Source: Gymnopilus junonius
Taxonomy: Eukaryota > Basidiomycota > Agaricomycetes > Agaricales > Galerinaceae
Length of the DNA stretch: 64,000 bases
Direction: 5' to 3'
Assembly (NCBI GenBank): GCA_015501075.1
Contig: JADNYJ010000131.1
Span: 53,238 to 117,237 of the forward strand
Shown: positions 56,318-64,000 of the stretch, piece by piece
Numbering within the stretch: position 1 is the first letter of the stretch
Layout: every line of letters starts with the position of its first letter
The notes under the pieces: generated by a model
What the model saw: only the letters and a program-made list of their open reading frames with translations
Told to the model about the DNA's origin: nothing
Databases searched by the model: none
Made by a program: the position numbers and the translations under genes

Positions 56318-58015
56318 ATGCGTGCACCAAGCACTGCCGTTAGTCTGCCTATATTTAGGCCACTTGATTTGATATTTCACGTTGAGATGGGATACTGCCC
56401 GCCTTGTACAGACTCTTCGCCCTCGGCATTTGCTGGGGTGCCAACAAATTCACAGGGTGTTTTGCACCCATTCCGTCAGGTTGGACTATACTTGTGTGAA
56501 GTTCCAGTTGATGGTCATTCCTATGAACACAAGTGGATTCGTCACATCAAGGTGGTCATAAAAACTGTCATTCAGTCCTGCTGGCGTGTGCTGGAGCCAT
56601 TGGTATCTGTACTTCGCAAATGTGTGACTTGCCTTGCTAATCTCAATATATACGATGTTAAAAACTTTCGGCTCCAAGAGCGCATGATGGATCGGATTGA
56701 ATTTGTCATCTCCCATATCAAGCTTTTTCTGTCGAGATATATTATGCGAAGACATGATTTCTGTGCTATGCTCGCTTACATGCGAGTCAAGGCTTCTGCC
56801 GCTGTTCGATATCACCCTTGTAAGTACTATAAGGATAATATTGATGTCCCGACATGCAAAAAGAGGTTCAGGTGGAAGAGTTACAAACAAGGCTGCAATA
56901 ATATTCTCCGATATGTGAAAGGATATTCAATTGCTGCTCATATTGTTGGTCAACCTGCTGAATTTGACCCTGCATTGGAGTATAGATTCCATTCATATGT
57001 CTCAGAGGAGGAGTTTGTTTCCCTGAGCATGCGCGATGGAAGATATATTGCAACGCGGTTGCCATTGGGAGACCTGTTGGATTTCTTGTCAGTCCCTAAG
57101 TTGCTTGACGTTGCGAACATCCACGGAATCAAAATCCGACCAGATACAACAATGGCTGATGTGATAGTATTGTTCTTATTACATGAATGCAAACAGTGCA
57201 GTAAATATTATACACTCTTTTTGCCTTCGAAGGGTCCTCGGGGGGGCGGTAAAACGAGAAATGGTTGTTCTGTCATAAATGACATGAGCCCTTCGGATAC
57301 CACATCTCCTGCGGATAACACGTCCGTAGGTTTGCGTGCGGCAAACTGCGACATGTATCTTGGTGGTGGGGTGGCTCCTGCATGGTGGCTGCTAGGTGAT
57401 CGACTGATTGACCATGTGTTGTGTCCCAGCGATGCGGTTATCGACATCCACGCATGCTACAGGTTGCAAGGATACACTTCTCGCGCCTCTTTGCCTACGG
57501 TTCTCACCCAAAATGTGTCATGCGTTGCAGTTGACCTTTCATTAGCAGAGCTGGCACCTTTATTGACGAGAGATGAGCTAAAGGAGCTTTCTAAAGCTCA
57601 TCAAATTAGCTCTGTGAGAGCTTTGAGGAAAGAAGTGCTCATAGAAAAATTCAAACATCATCATTGTCCTACGTGTGAGGATAATTGCTCTGTTTTTTGT
57701 CTACAACAAAATGTTGCTAAGAGTAGCACGGAAAGAGTGAAGAAGCACAGGGCCAAAAATATTGATGGCAATCAGGGAACTATTGCAGATGACCTGAAGA
57801 TAGATTCGGACTTGACTACCACTCCGACTTTCCCTCCTCCGCCAGTGACACCTGATCTCGTGAGGGATATCATTGGTAATTACTGCAAGGACATTAACCC
57901 AGCTCGATTCGAAGAGGCTGGCTGTGCGGTTTGTGGAAGACTTCGTCGCTTGTGCCATCTTAAATTGCTCGATAGTTGTGAATTGGACTTAAACTCCTGC
58001 GGTCCTTCAACGTAA
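56318..58015 (+). CDS. Helitron N-terminal segment
   Basis: The first ATG in the frame is at 56318 (MRAPSTAVSLPIFRPLDLIF). The segment contains several Cys pairs (CKQCSKYYTLFLP, CPTCEDNCSVFCLQQNV) and ends with EEAGCAVCGRLRRLCHLKLL, a zinc-binding block typical of the region ahead of the Helitron-like N domain. A leucine-rich helix (SLAELAPLLTRDELKELSKA) may be SAP-like. At about 57.98 kb the frame shifts, and the next block (LDGPILARDCKHICAHCEDA, LASLANGVWLGDVPKQLRGL) continues at 58.06-58.25 kb in another frame. Confidence 0.7.
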   Translation: MRAPSTAVSLPIFRPLDLIFHVEMGYCPPCTDSSPSAFAGVPTNSQGVLHPFRQVGLYLCEVPVDGHSYEHKWIRHIKVVIKTVIQSCWRVLEPLVSVLRKCVTCLANLNIYDVKNFRLQERMMDRIEFVISHIKLFLSRYIMRRHDFCAMLAYMRVKASAAVRYHPCKYYKDNIDVPTCKKRFRWKSYKQGCNNILRYVKGYSIAAHIVGQPAEFDPALEYRFHSYVSEEEFVSLSMRDGRYIATRLPLGDLLDFLSVPKLLDVANIHGIKIRPDTTMADVIVLFLLHECKQCSKYYTLFLPSKGPRGGGKTRNGCSVINDMSPSDTTSPADNTSVGLRAANCDMYLGGGVAPAWWLLGDRLIDHVLCPSDAVIDIHACYRLQGYTSRASLPTVLTQNVSCVAVDLSLAELAPLLTRDELKELSKAHQISSVRALRKEVLIEKFKHHHCPTCEDNCSVFCLQQNVAKSSTERVKKHRAKNIDGNQGTIADDLKIDSDLTTTPTFPPPPVTPDLVRDIIGNYCKDINPARFEEAGCAVCGRLRRLCHLKLLDSCELDLNSCGPST

Positions 58016-58241
58016 CGCGAAAAGAACGGCATTCTGCTGATGAAAATATCAGTGAGTTGGATGGACCGATATTGGCGCGAGATTGTAAACATATATGCGC
58101 ACATTGTGAGGATGCCTTGAAGAAGAATAAACTCCCATTGGCGTCTCTGGCGAATGGCGTGTGGCTGGGCGACGTGCCGAAACAACTGCGTGGCCTCACT
58201 TTCGCGGAACAGATGCTGATAGCGCGCATACGTCACAATAG

Positions 58242-59753
58242 GTGCCTGGTGCTGTTTCTTCGGGTCGAGCAAAGATGATTGCGAATTGTATTATGTTTGC
58301 AAACCCCACGGCAAAAGTCTACAAGTATCTACCGCCTAGCAAGGAGGATCTTAGTGAAGTGTTGGCCTTTGTGTTCATCGGTCCAGTAAGACCCACAGAA
58401 GAGGAGTACAAACGAACACCGCTATTTGTGCGAAGGAACAGAGTAGCAGAGGCACTGGAATGGCTGAAATTGAATCATTCCGATTATGCCGACCTCGAAA
58501 TATCGCAGGAAAACCTTAATTCTTATCCTTTGGCTGGCGTACCTGTAATAGTGGATTATAGGCACAATGACTCGGACTCCAATAAAATTGCATCTGCAAT
58601 GAGTAAATTCGACAACGACCTGGAAGAGGGCACTGAAAATGGTCCTTGCCCGTTCACTGTTCATGGATTAACAGGAGAGGAGTACGAGAAGATTGATATG
58701 AAGGAGATTAAAATTAAAGCACTCAGACATCTCGAAAAGGGAGGTCTGGCTTTGGCCATGGGGCACGAAGAGCAGCCACAACCTATATATGGGAACCCTC
58801 AGATATATCCCCAAATGTTCCCTTGGCTGTTTCCATATGGCAAAGGTGGTCTAGGGCAAGAAAGGCACGCCCGAAAGCTGTCAGAGGCAGAGCACAAGAA
58901 GAACTTGCTATTGTACTATGACAAGCGTTTCCAGACTGATCTGTACTTTCCCATAATAGCTTTCAATCATGAACAGATCAAAGATTGTTCTACAGGGAGT
59001 TTTTTAATGGCCAAACGGCAAAGGTTTGACGATATAGCGCAACGACTGCATGGGATTAAGCCCCATGTGCTAGAATCCATATCAAAGAGGATGCGGTCAG
59101 GCGAGCATGTTACGCCTGTTACCGAGGATGAGAAGGCGTGTTTCAAACTGCTCGATGATCTGGATCACGTTGGCGGTAGTGTAAAAGGCTCGCTGACAAG
59201 TAAAAAGTATATGAGAAATGAAATTTGGTCCTTGGTGTCATTTAAAGGAGCTCCCTCGTGGTTCATCACTTTTTCGCCTGCTGATAGCAGGCATCCTCTA
59301 TGTTTGTATTATGCAGACAAGGATATTACCTTCAAACCGGAACTTAGGTCTTCGGATGAAAGGGATCAGCTTATACTACGAAATCCTGTTGCAGCTGCTA
59401 AGTTCTTCGACGTCATGGTCAGACTAGTGATCAAACATGTACTTGGTGTGGGCGAGGACCATCCGGGTCTTTATGGGAAAACAGGCGCCTATTATGGAAC
59501 GGTCGAGCAACAAGGACGATTGACTTTGCATTTACATATGCTATTATGGATAGAAGGTGCACTTTCGCCTCAAGAAATTAGGGACAGAATTATGGATTCT
59601 GATTCAGACTTCCAGAAAGCAATAATTGAATACCTGGAGAGTGCTTATATGGGCGAACTCCTAACAGGCACGCTGGATGAAGTGCAATCAAGAAAGCCTG
59701 ACAATGGAATAATAGGTAAAGGGATACATACTATTCAGGTGAAAACCTGGTAA
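58242..59753 (+). CDS. Helitron-like N domain and first part of Rep (HUH motif)
   Basis: Starts after a frame break (SSGRAKMIANCIMFANPTAK). It contains VRRNRVAEALEWLKLNHSDY, IYPQMFPWLFPYGKGGLGQE, LLYYDKRFQTDLYFPIIAFN and GAPSWFITFSPADSRHPLC, the classic Helitron-like N region. It then reaches the HUH motif in GRLTLHLHMLLWIEG (His codons at 59529-59531 and 59535-59537), which holds the metal for nicking. The frame ends at 59753 in an A-rich run. After it, KKICKLVHGDSNPSEHCKDC, LVRSNIHTCRSS and GCMNRDGVCMARFPRE follow in three frames up to 60.08 kb. Confidence 0.85.
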   Translation: MPGAVSSGRAKMIANCIMFANPTAKVYKYLPPSKEDLSEVLAFVFIGPVRPTEEEYKRTPLFVRRNRVAEALEWLKLNHSDYADLEISQENLNSYPLAGVPVIVDYRHNDSDSNKIASAMSKFDNDLEEGTENGPCPFTVHGLTGEEYEKIDMKEIKIKALRHLEKGGLALAMGHEEQPQPIYGNPQIYPQMFPWLFPYGKGGLGQERHARKLSEAEHKKNLLLYYDKRFQTDLYFPIIAFNHEQIKDCSTGSFLMAKRQRFDDIAQRLHGIKPHVLESISKRMRSGEHVTPVTEDEKACFKLLDDLDHVGGSVKGSLTSKKYMRNEIWSLVSFKGAPSWFITFSPADSRHPLCLYYADKDITFKPELRSSDERDQLILRNPVAAAKFFDVMVRLVIKHVLGVGEDHPGLYGKTGAYYGTVEQQGRLTLHLHMLLWIEGALSPQEIRDRIMDSDSDFQKAIIEYLESAYMGELLTGTLDEVQSRKPDNGIIGKGIHTIQVKTW

Positions 59754-60052
59754 AAAAAAGGATAGTGAGGTTTACGCAGATCCGACGCAGACCTTACCTA
59801 CACCTCCTCCTAAGAAAATCTGCAAGTTGGTTCACGGCGATAGCAATCCCAGTGAACATTGTAAAGACTGTTTAGATTTTGTTAGATGGTGGTCTGAATA
59901 TGAGCGATAGTTGACGATATATTGGTCCGATCAAACATCCATACTTGCAGGTCATCTAAAGGGAAAGACACGGACATGTCAAAAGGTTCTGGTGATTCAC
60001 CTGAAAAAGAGACGCCCATAGCAAAAGCGCCCGCAACGGTCCTAAAGGTTGT

Positions 60053-63000
60053 ATGAATAGAGATGGTGTCTGTATGGCACGATTCCCTAGAGAGGTTAGA
60101 CTCAAAACAGAAGTCGATACCACAGATGGGCATATTTTTATGAAAAAACTTGAGCCTATGATGAACACGTTTTCTGCATGCCTCACGTACCTATTGCGCT
60201 GTAATAGCGATGTTACTAGCCTTCAGTCAGGTACTTCCCTAAAGGCGACAGTCAAGTATGTCAGCGACTATATTACAAAACCTATGCTTAAGACATACCA
60301 AGTTTTTTCCTCTGCATACGATGTCTTCTCTAAAAATTCAGAGATGCTGGGAGAAGATATCAAGGCAGCTGAATCAGCCCGGAAGCTAATTCTCAAAATT
60401 GTGAATGCACTGACGTCGAAGCTTGAAATTGGCAGTCCGATGGCCTGTATGTATTTGCTTGGGAATCCTGATCATTACACGAGCCATGAATTTATACCGT
60501 TCTGGTGGAAGAGCTACGTTGGTGAAGTACGGCGCTCTTGGTCCAATGACCCGTCATCGAGTACAAATAGCGGCACTGTCGTTGACAAAAATAGCCTGGG
60601 TGATAATGAACGCGAGCCATGTTCTGAAAATGTAAAACGCGAGGATGTAAAAGACATTGTGGAGGATGAGTTATCTGAAAAGGTCGTGCTTGGTCGGGAG
60701 GAGGGAACGTACATTGTTAGATCCAATGTCGATGACTACAAATATCGGCCTCATGCATATTCTAGCCTTAATTTATTTCAATGGATACAGACCAATAAAA
60801 AACGGAGGCAACGCAACAAACGGTCTAAAAAACTTGAAACCGATGAGGTGCACGCCGCAGAGGACGACACTTGCAGTGCGACTTATCACAAATTTTTGAC
60901 CGAACATCCTTTACATAAGACTCACGAAGTCGTGTGCGACACGAGCAGATTGGCAACGATTGTTCCTAATTTTATTGGCGGGGGTCTTCCACGATCCGAT
61001 CAAGGCGACAGAGAGTATTATTGCATGACAATGTTGACGCTGTTCAGGCCGTGGAGGGATGGCTTGTCATTGAAGAAGGATAATGAGACATGGGATGATG
61101 CTTTTCTTGCATATGAATTTACCCCTCGCAACAGAAAGTACATGGCTAATTTCAACTTAAAATATGAATGCTTGGATGAAAGGGATGATTACCATGCCCA
61201 GTTTCAAAAGACGATAAAAAAGGCCAGCATTCCCAGTCATTTTCAGTACGATTCAGATGAGACCGACAATGAAAATGGTAGCTCATATGTGGACGGCGGT
61301 GAATACGACTACGTAGAAGGAGATAATCCAGACCAGTGTTCTTCGCTATCACCGCAGGCGAGGTTGAAGGCAAGGCAAAAGGAAGAGGCAAACAGAATTT
61401 TGCAAGCCTCTGGATGGGCTGAACCATGTGCCATGTCAGAGGAAAACATTGATAGGACGAAGGACCTTCCAACTACCAAGCTTTCGGCCAATGCCTGGAA
61501 GAATGTAGTGAAGAATTGCCGAGATGCTATACTCAAAGAAAGACAGCGCAATCTTACGTGCTCGAGTAAGCCAAATCAGGCCGGCGAACACACAAATACC
61601 GAAGGTGATGGACAGGGTCAAGTCAAGATCATAGATGGCAACTATTTGAGGCATGATTTCAAAGCACAAAAAGAAGAGAGTGACACGATAATAAACGATA
61701 TCATTGACGAATTCTCGCTGAACAAAGAGCAGGAGCGTGCGTTCCGAATCATTGCAAATCATGCTGCATCAGCGGCCCCCGATCAACTCAAGATGAAGCT
61801 GGGTGGCATGGGCAGTACCGGAAAGTCACAGGTGATCAAAGCTCTTATCGAGATGTTTAACAGGAGAAAGGAAACACACAGGTTCACCGTCGTTGCCCCA
61901 ACTGGCACGGCGGCAGCTCTCTTAGGCGGTTCCACCTATCATTCAATGCTGGGAATTCGCATGGAAAATGGAAAAGAGGGCTCCGTGTTGAAAGTGAATG
62001 CGAACACCATCAACGAACTTCGCGCCAAGTTGGCCGGAGTTGAATATATATTTTTAGACGAAGTTTCAATGGTCGGTTGCAATGAGTTATACGCGATAAG
62101 CGCTCGGCTAGCGGAGTTAACTAATGAGCACGACAAACCATTTGGGGGCATGAATGTTATATTCGCAGGAGACTTCGCACAATTACCCCCTGTTGGAAAG
62201 CCAGCCCTCTACAGCAACGTGTCAGTACAAGGGCTGGCAGATATGTCTGCGAGAGATCAGGAGATAATGATTGGAAAGCTGTTGTGGCATCAGGTCACGA
62301 CTGTCGTGATATTAAAGCAGAATATGAGACAGCGAAGCCAGACAGATGACGACGCAAAATTCCGAACAGCTCTGGAGAATATGCGATATGCATCCTGCAC
62401 AGACTCTGACATAGAATTTTTACGGTCTAGAATTGTCACACGTATACCCGGTGAATCGCCGCTGAAGCATAAGAACTTTCGAAATGTCCCTATTATTACT
62501 GCTTGGAACATACAGAAAGATGAAATAAATGAAGTCGGTTGTGATCGGTTCGCGAAAGATGTAGGAGAAGATTTGGTCGATTTCTACTCCGACGACATGT
62601 TGGGGACGGATGCCGACGAGACAGGCCAACGCCGAAGAAGAAAAAAATTGAAACCAAAAAAACCAGTTAGGTCCTTGTCAGATAGGACAAAGGACATACT
62701 ATGGAAGGCCGACCCATCTTCCAGCGAACATGTAGCTGGCAAGCTTTCCTTGTGCATTGGGATGCCAGTTATGATTCGATATAATGACGCAACTGAACTG
62801 TGTATAACAAAAGGTCAGGAAGGCCATGTATGCGGATGGGACAGCGTGGCCAGTGCCGACGGAAGGCAACATATCAATACCCTGTTTGTAAAGTTGCAAA
62901 ACCCGCCAAAGGACGTTTATATCCCTGATTTGCCATGTAATGTAGTCCCTATACCTAAAACTACTGTATCAATTAAGTGTAATATGCCTGATGGTGGTAC

Positions 63001-63610
63001 CATGTCGGTCAAGCGAACTCAAGTACAGGTGCTTCCTAACTTTGCCATGACGGACTTTGCTAGTCAAGGAAAGACTAGACCATACAACATAGTAGACCTG
63101 GGTCATTGCAAGACTTTCCAGTCATATTATACAGCCTTGTCGAGGAGCGCCACTGCAGCCGGTACGCTTATCATGCAGGGCTTCGACTCTGAAAAAATTA
63201 CTCAGGGTCTCAGGAAAAAAAACGGCTATCTGCGTCAGGAATTCAGAGAGTTAGAAATGCTCAATGAAATTACGCGACTCAGGTACGAGAATGAGCTGCC
63301 AAATCAAATCTCAGGAATTATAAGGAACCCTTTGATTAAAAAATATCAAGAATGGAAAGGAGACAACTGCGATGGGCAAGACTGGCATCCACATCTGAGA
63401 TGGGACAAATCGGAAAATAGAGTACATACCCCATCACAGAATGTTTTGTGGAACGAACAGGAAAGTTTGTCGGGGGCCACGACAGTCGTCGATTTCGACA
63501 AGAAAAAGAAATCTAAACGGAAACAAGTCACCGACAATACAGAAAGTGTTCAGAAAACAAAGCACGTAAGACAATCAAACTCGACTACAGTCGGGCGTCT
63601 GCGGGGCTGA
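60053..63610 (+). CDS. Helitron Rep tyrosine region and Pif1-type helicase
   Basis: 1185 codons. Starting MNRDGVCMARFPREVRLKTE, it includes the Rep tyrosine motif KYVSDYITKP near 60253-60282, which would attack DNA and hold the nicked strand. A linker with acidic patches follows. The SF1B helicase has Walker A GGMGSTGKSQV (61803-61835), Walker B YIFLDEVSMV (62044-62073), GGMNVIFAGDFAQLPPVG, KQNMRQRSQT, GMPVMIRYND and YYTALSRSATAAGTLIMQGF. All main motifs are intact. The Lys-rich end stops at 63608-63610, with further coding sequence continuing in another frame. Confidence 0.9.
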   Translation: MNRDGVCMARFPREVRLKTEVDTTDGHIFMKKLEPMMNTFSACLTYLLRCNSDVTSLQSGTSLKATVKYVSDYITKPMLKTYQVFSSAYDVFSKNSEMLGEDIKAAESARKLILKIVNALTSKLEIGSPMACMYLLGNPDHYTSHEFIPFWWKSYVGEVRRSWSNDPSSSTNSGTVVDKNSLGDNEREPCSENVKREDVKDIVEDELSEKVVLGREEGTYIVRSNVDDYKYRPHAYSSLNLFQWIQTNKKRRQRNKRSKKLETDEVHAAEDDTCSATYHKFLTEHPLHKTHEVVCDTSRLATIVPNFIGGGLPRSDQGDREYYCMTMLTLFRPWRDGLSLKKDNETWDDAFLAYEFTPRNRKYMANFNLKYECLDERDDYHAQFQKTIKKASIPSHFQYDSDETDNENGSSYVDGGEYDYVEGDNPDQCSSLSPQARLKARQKEEANRILQASGWAEPCAMSEENIDRTKDLPTTKLSANAWKNVVKNCRDAILKERQRNLTCSSKPNQAGEHTNTEGDGQGQVKIIDGNYLRHDFKAQKEESDTIINDIIDEFSLNKEQERAFRIIANHAASAAPDQLKMKLGGMGSTGKSQVIKALIEMFNRRKETHRFTVVAPTGTAAALLGGSTYHSMLGIRMENGKEGSVLKVNANTINELRAKLAGVEYIFLDEVSMVGCNELYAISARLAELTNEHDKPFGGMNVIFAGDFAQLPPVGKPALYSNVSVQGLADMSARDQEIMIGKLLWHQVTTVVILKQNMRQRSQTDDDAKFRTALENMRYASCTDSDIEFLRSRIVTRIPGESPLKHKNFRNVPIITAWNIQKDEINEVGCDRFAKDVGEDLVDFYSDDMLGTDADETGQRRRRKKLKPKKPVRSLSDRTKDILWKADPSSSEHVAGKLSLCIGMPVMIRYNDATELCITKGQEGHVCGWDSVASADGRQHINTLFVKLQNPPKDVYIPDLPCNVVPIPKTTVSIKCNMPDGGTMSVKRTQVQVLPNFAMTDFASQGKTRPYNIVDLGHCKTFQSYYTALSRSATAAGTLIMQGFDSEKITQGLRKKNGYLRQEFRELEMLNEITRLRYENELPNQISGIIRNPLIKKYQEWKGDNCDGQDWHPHLRWDKSENRVHTPSQNVLWNEQESLSGATTVVDFDKKKKSKRKQVTDNTESVQKTKHVRQSNSTTVGRLRG

Positions 63611-64000
63611 AGTGGGATGGCTTAAATTACAGTTGCCCATATGATGCGCTGTTTACAGTGATATTCAATACCTGGAGACAGCGTCCAGATCAATGGAAGT
63701 TGTGTCTGTCTCGACATAGCAACTACATGAAAAAGCTGTGCGACAACTTCGAGTTGGTTGAAAACAGTTCCATAAATCTCGAACAGGCCCGCGATGCCGT
63801 CAGAAAAGATTTGCATGCTGCTGACAGTATTAGTTTCCCTATGGGGGCGGAATATGGCGATATAAGCACCCTTGTAACAGCGGTGTTCGGTGAACAAAAT
63901 CACGGAGAGTGCAACGAGACGTGTCCCCAGTGCGGACATCGAGAAAAGGATCCCACAATGTTTTTTGGAACATACATGTCCATTATACATATCGAGCGCC
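63603..64000 (+). CDS. Helitron C-terminal domain, possibly cysteine-peptidase-like (partial)
   Basis: A frame open to the window end begins LKWDGLNYSCPYDALFTVIF. Then come WRQRPDQWKLCLSRHSNYMK and CNETCPQCGHREKDPT. The NYSCPYDALF block resembles the catalytic Cys region of ubiquitin-hydrolase-type papain folds (Asn/Tyr-x-Cys followed by a helix). The CxxC pair could bind zinc. Such C-terminal domains occur on fungal Helitrons; the peptidase reading is my inference. It is shifted by one frame from the helicase. Confidence 0.5.

Larger units (their letters stand above)
56318..64000 (+). mobile_element. Helitron (rolling-circle transposon), right end outside window
   Basis: Plus-strand coding region for a Helitron-type protein in the usual order: N-terminal zinc-finger region, Helitron-like N domain, HUH endonuclease (Rep), Pif1-type helicase, then an extra C-terminal domain. 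Frame breaks occur near 57.98, 58.25, 59.75, 59.91, 60.05 and 63.60 kb. They may be decay, or sequence errors given how short each shift is. The 5' TC and 3' CTRR ends were not identified. Confidence 0.85.

Noticed and set aside
1..64000. TET/JBP-type dioxygenase, tRNA and rRNA genes
   Set aside because: I looked for them because of the CpG decay and the dioxygenase context, but saw no convincing TET/JBP motif, no full tRNA cloverleaf and no rRNA sequence.

Overview
This window looks like transposon-dense chromosomal DNA of a mushroom-forming fungus (Basidiomycota, Agaricomycetes). The evidence is introns of about 46-65 bp with GT..AG ends, a Plavaka-type transposon, a chromodomain Ty3/gypsy element, a Helitron of fungal type, and very strong loss of CpG in old repeats. 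A Boletales-like, repeat-rich ectomycorrhizal genome would fit, but I cannot place the genus.

Layout. 1-2.4 kb: dead pogo/jerky-type DDE transposase. 2.69-9.96 kb: complete but decayed Ty3/gypsy chromovirus on the minus strand, with two LTRs, a 5-bp target duplication and an antisense coiled-coil ORF between pol and the 3' LTR. 10.0-10.9 kb: Ty1/copia RNase H remnant. 10.91-16.94 kb: Plavaka element with terminal inverted repeats, a minus-strand transposase and a divergent plus-strand companion gene. 17-20.2 kb: TCCAGACAAAAT repeats, a copia gag remnant, and the tail of a coiled-coil repetitive protein family. 20.4-23.8 kb: two hAT-type elements with 8-bp duplications; the second carries an ORF interrupted by a nested insertion with a tRNA-like head and a 9-bp duplication. 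24-27.2 kb: an 80-bp inverted duplication and unrecognised decayed genes. 27.6-31.3 kb: a near-complete copy of the coiled-coil family. 31.45-32.02 and 34.09-34.88 kb: two more elements with 8-bp duplications.

From about 32 kb onward CpG is largely intact and genes are better preserved. 34.9-36.4 kb is a CpG-rich repeat followed by an array of hairpins with a near-constant loop and covarying stems. 37.0-39.2 kb holds a PD-(D/E)XK-like gene and a small unknown gene. 42.2-55.9 kb carries five multi-exon genes: an unknown minus-strand gene, then on the plus strand an unknown acidic protein, a small unknown protein, a JmjC-type dioxygenase and an Spt5-like (NGN/KOW) protein. 56.3-64.0 kb is a Helitron Rep-helicase that runs off the right end.

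Two things tie the window together. First, CpG-to-TpG/CpA decay explains the LTR differences and many of the premature stops, pointing to cytosine methylation of repeats. Second, the same palindromic sequence (TTGGTAATCG... paired with CGATTACCAA) recurs just downstream of three successive plus-strand genes ahead of the Helitron, with a partial copy downstream of the minus-strand gene. That suggests a shared cassette boundary or 3' signal.
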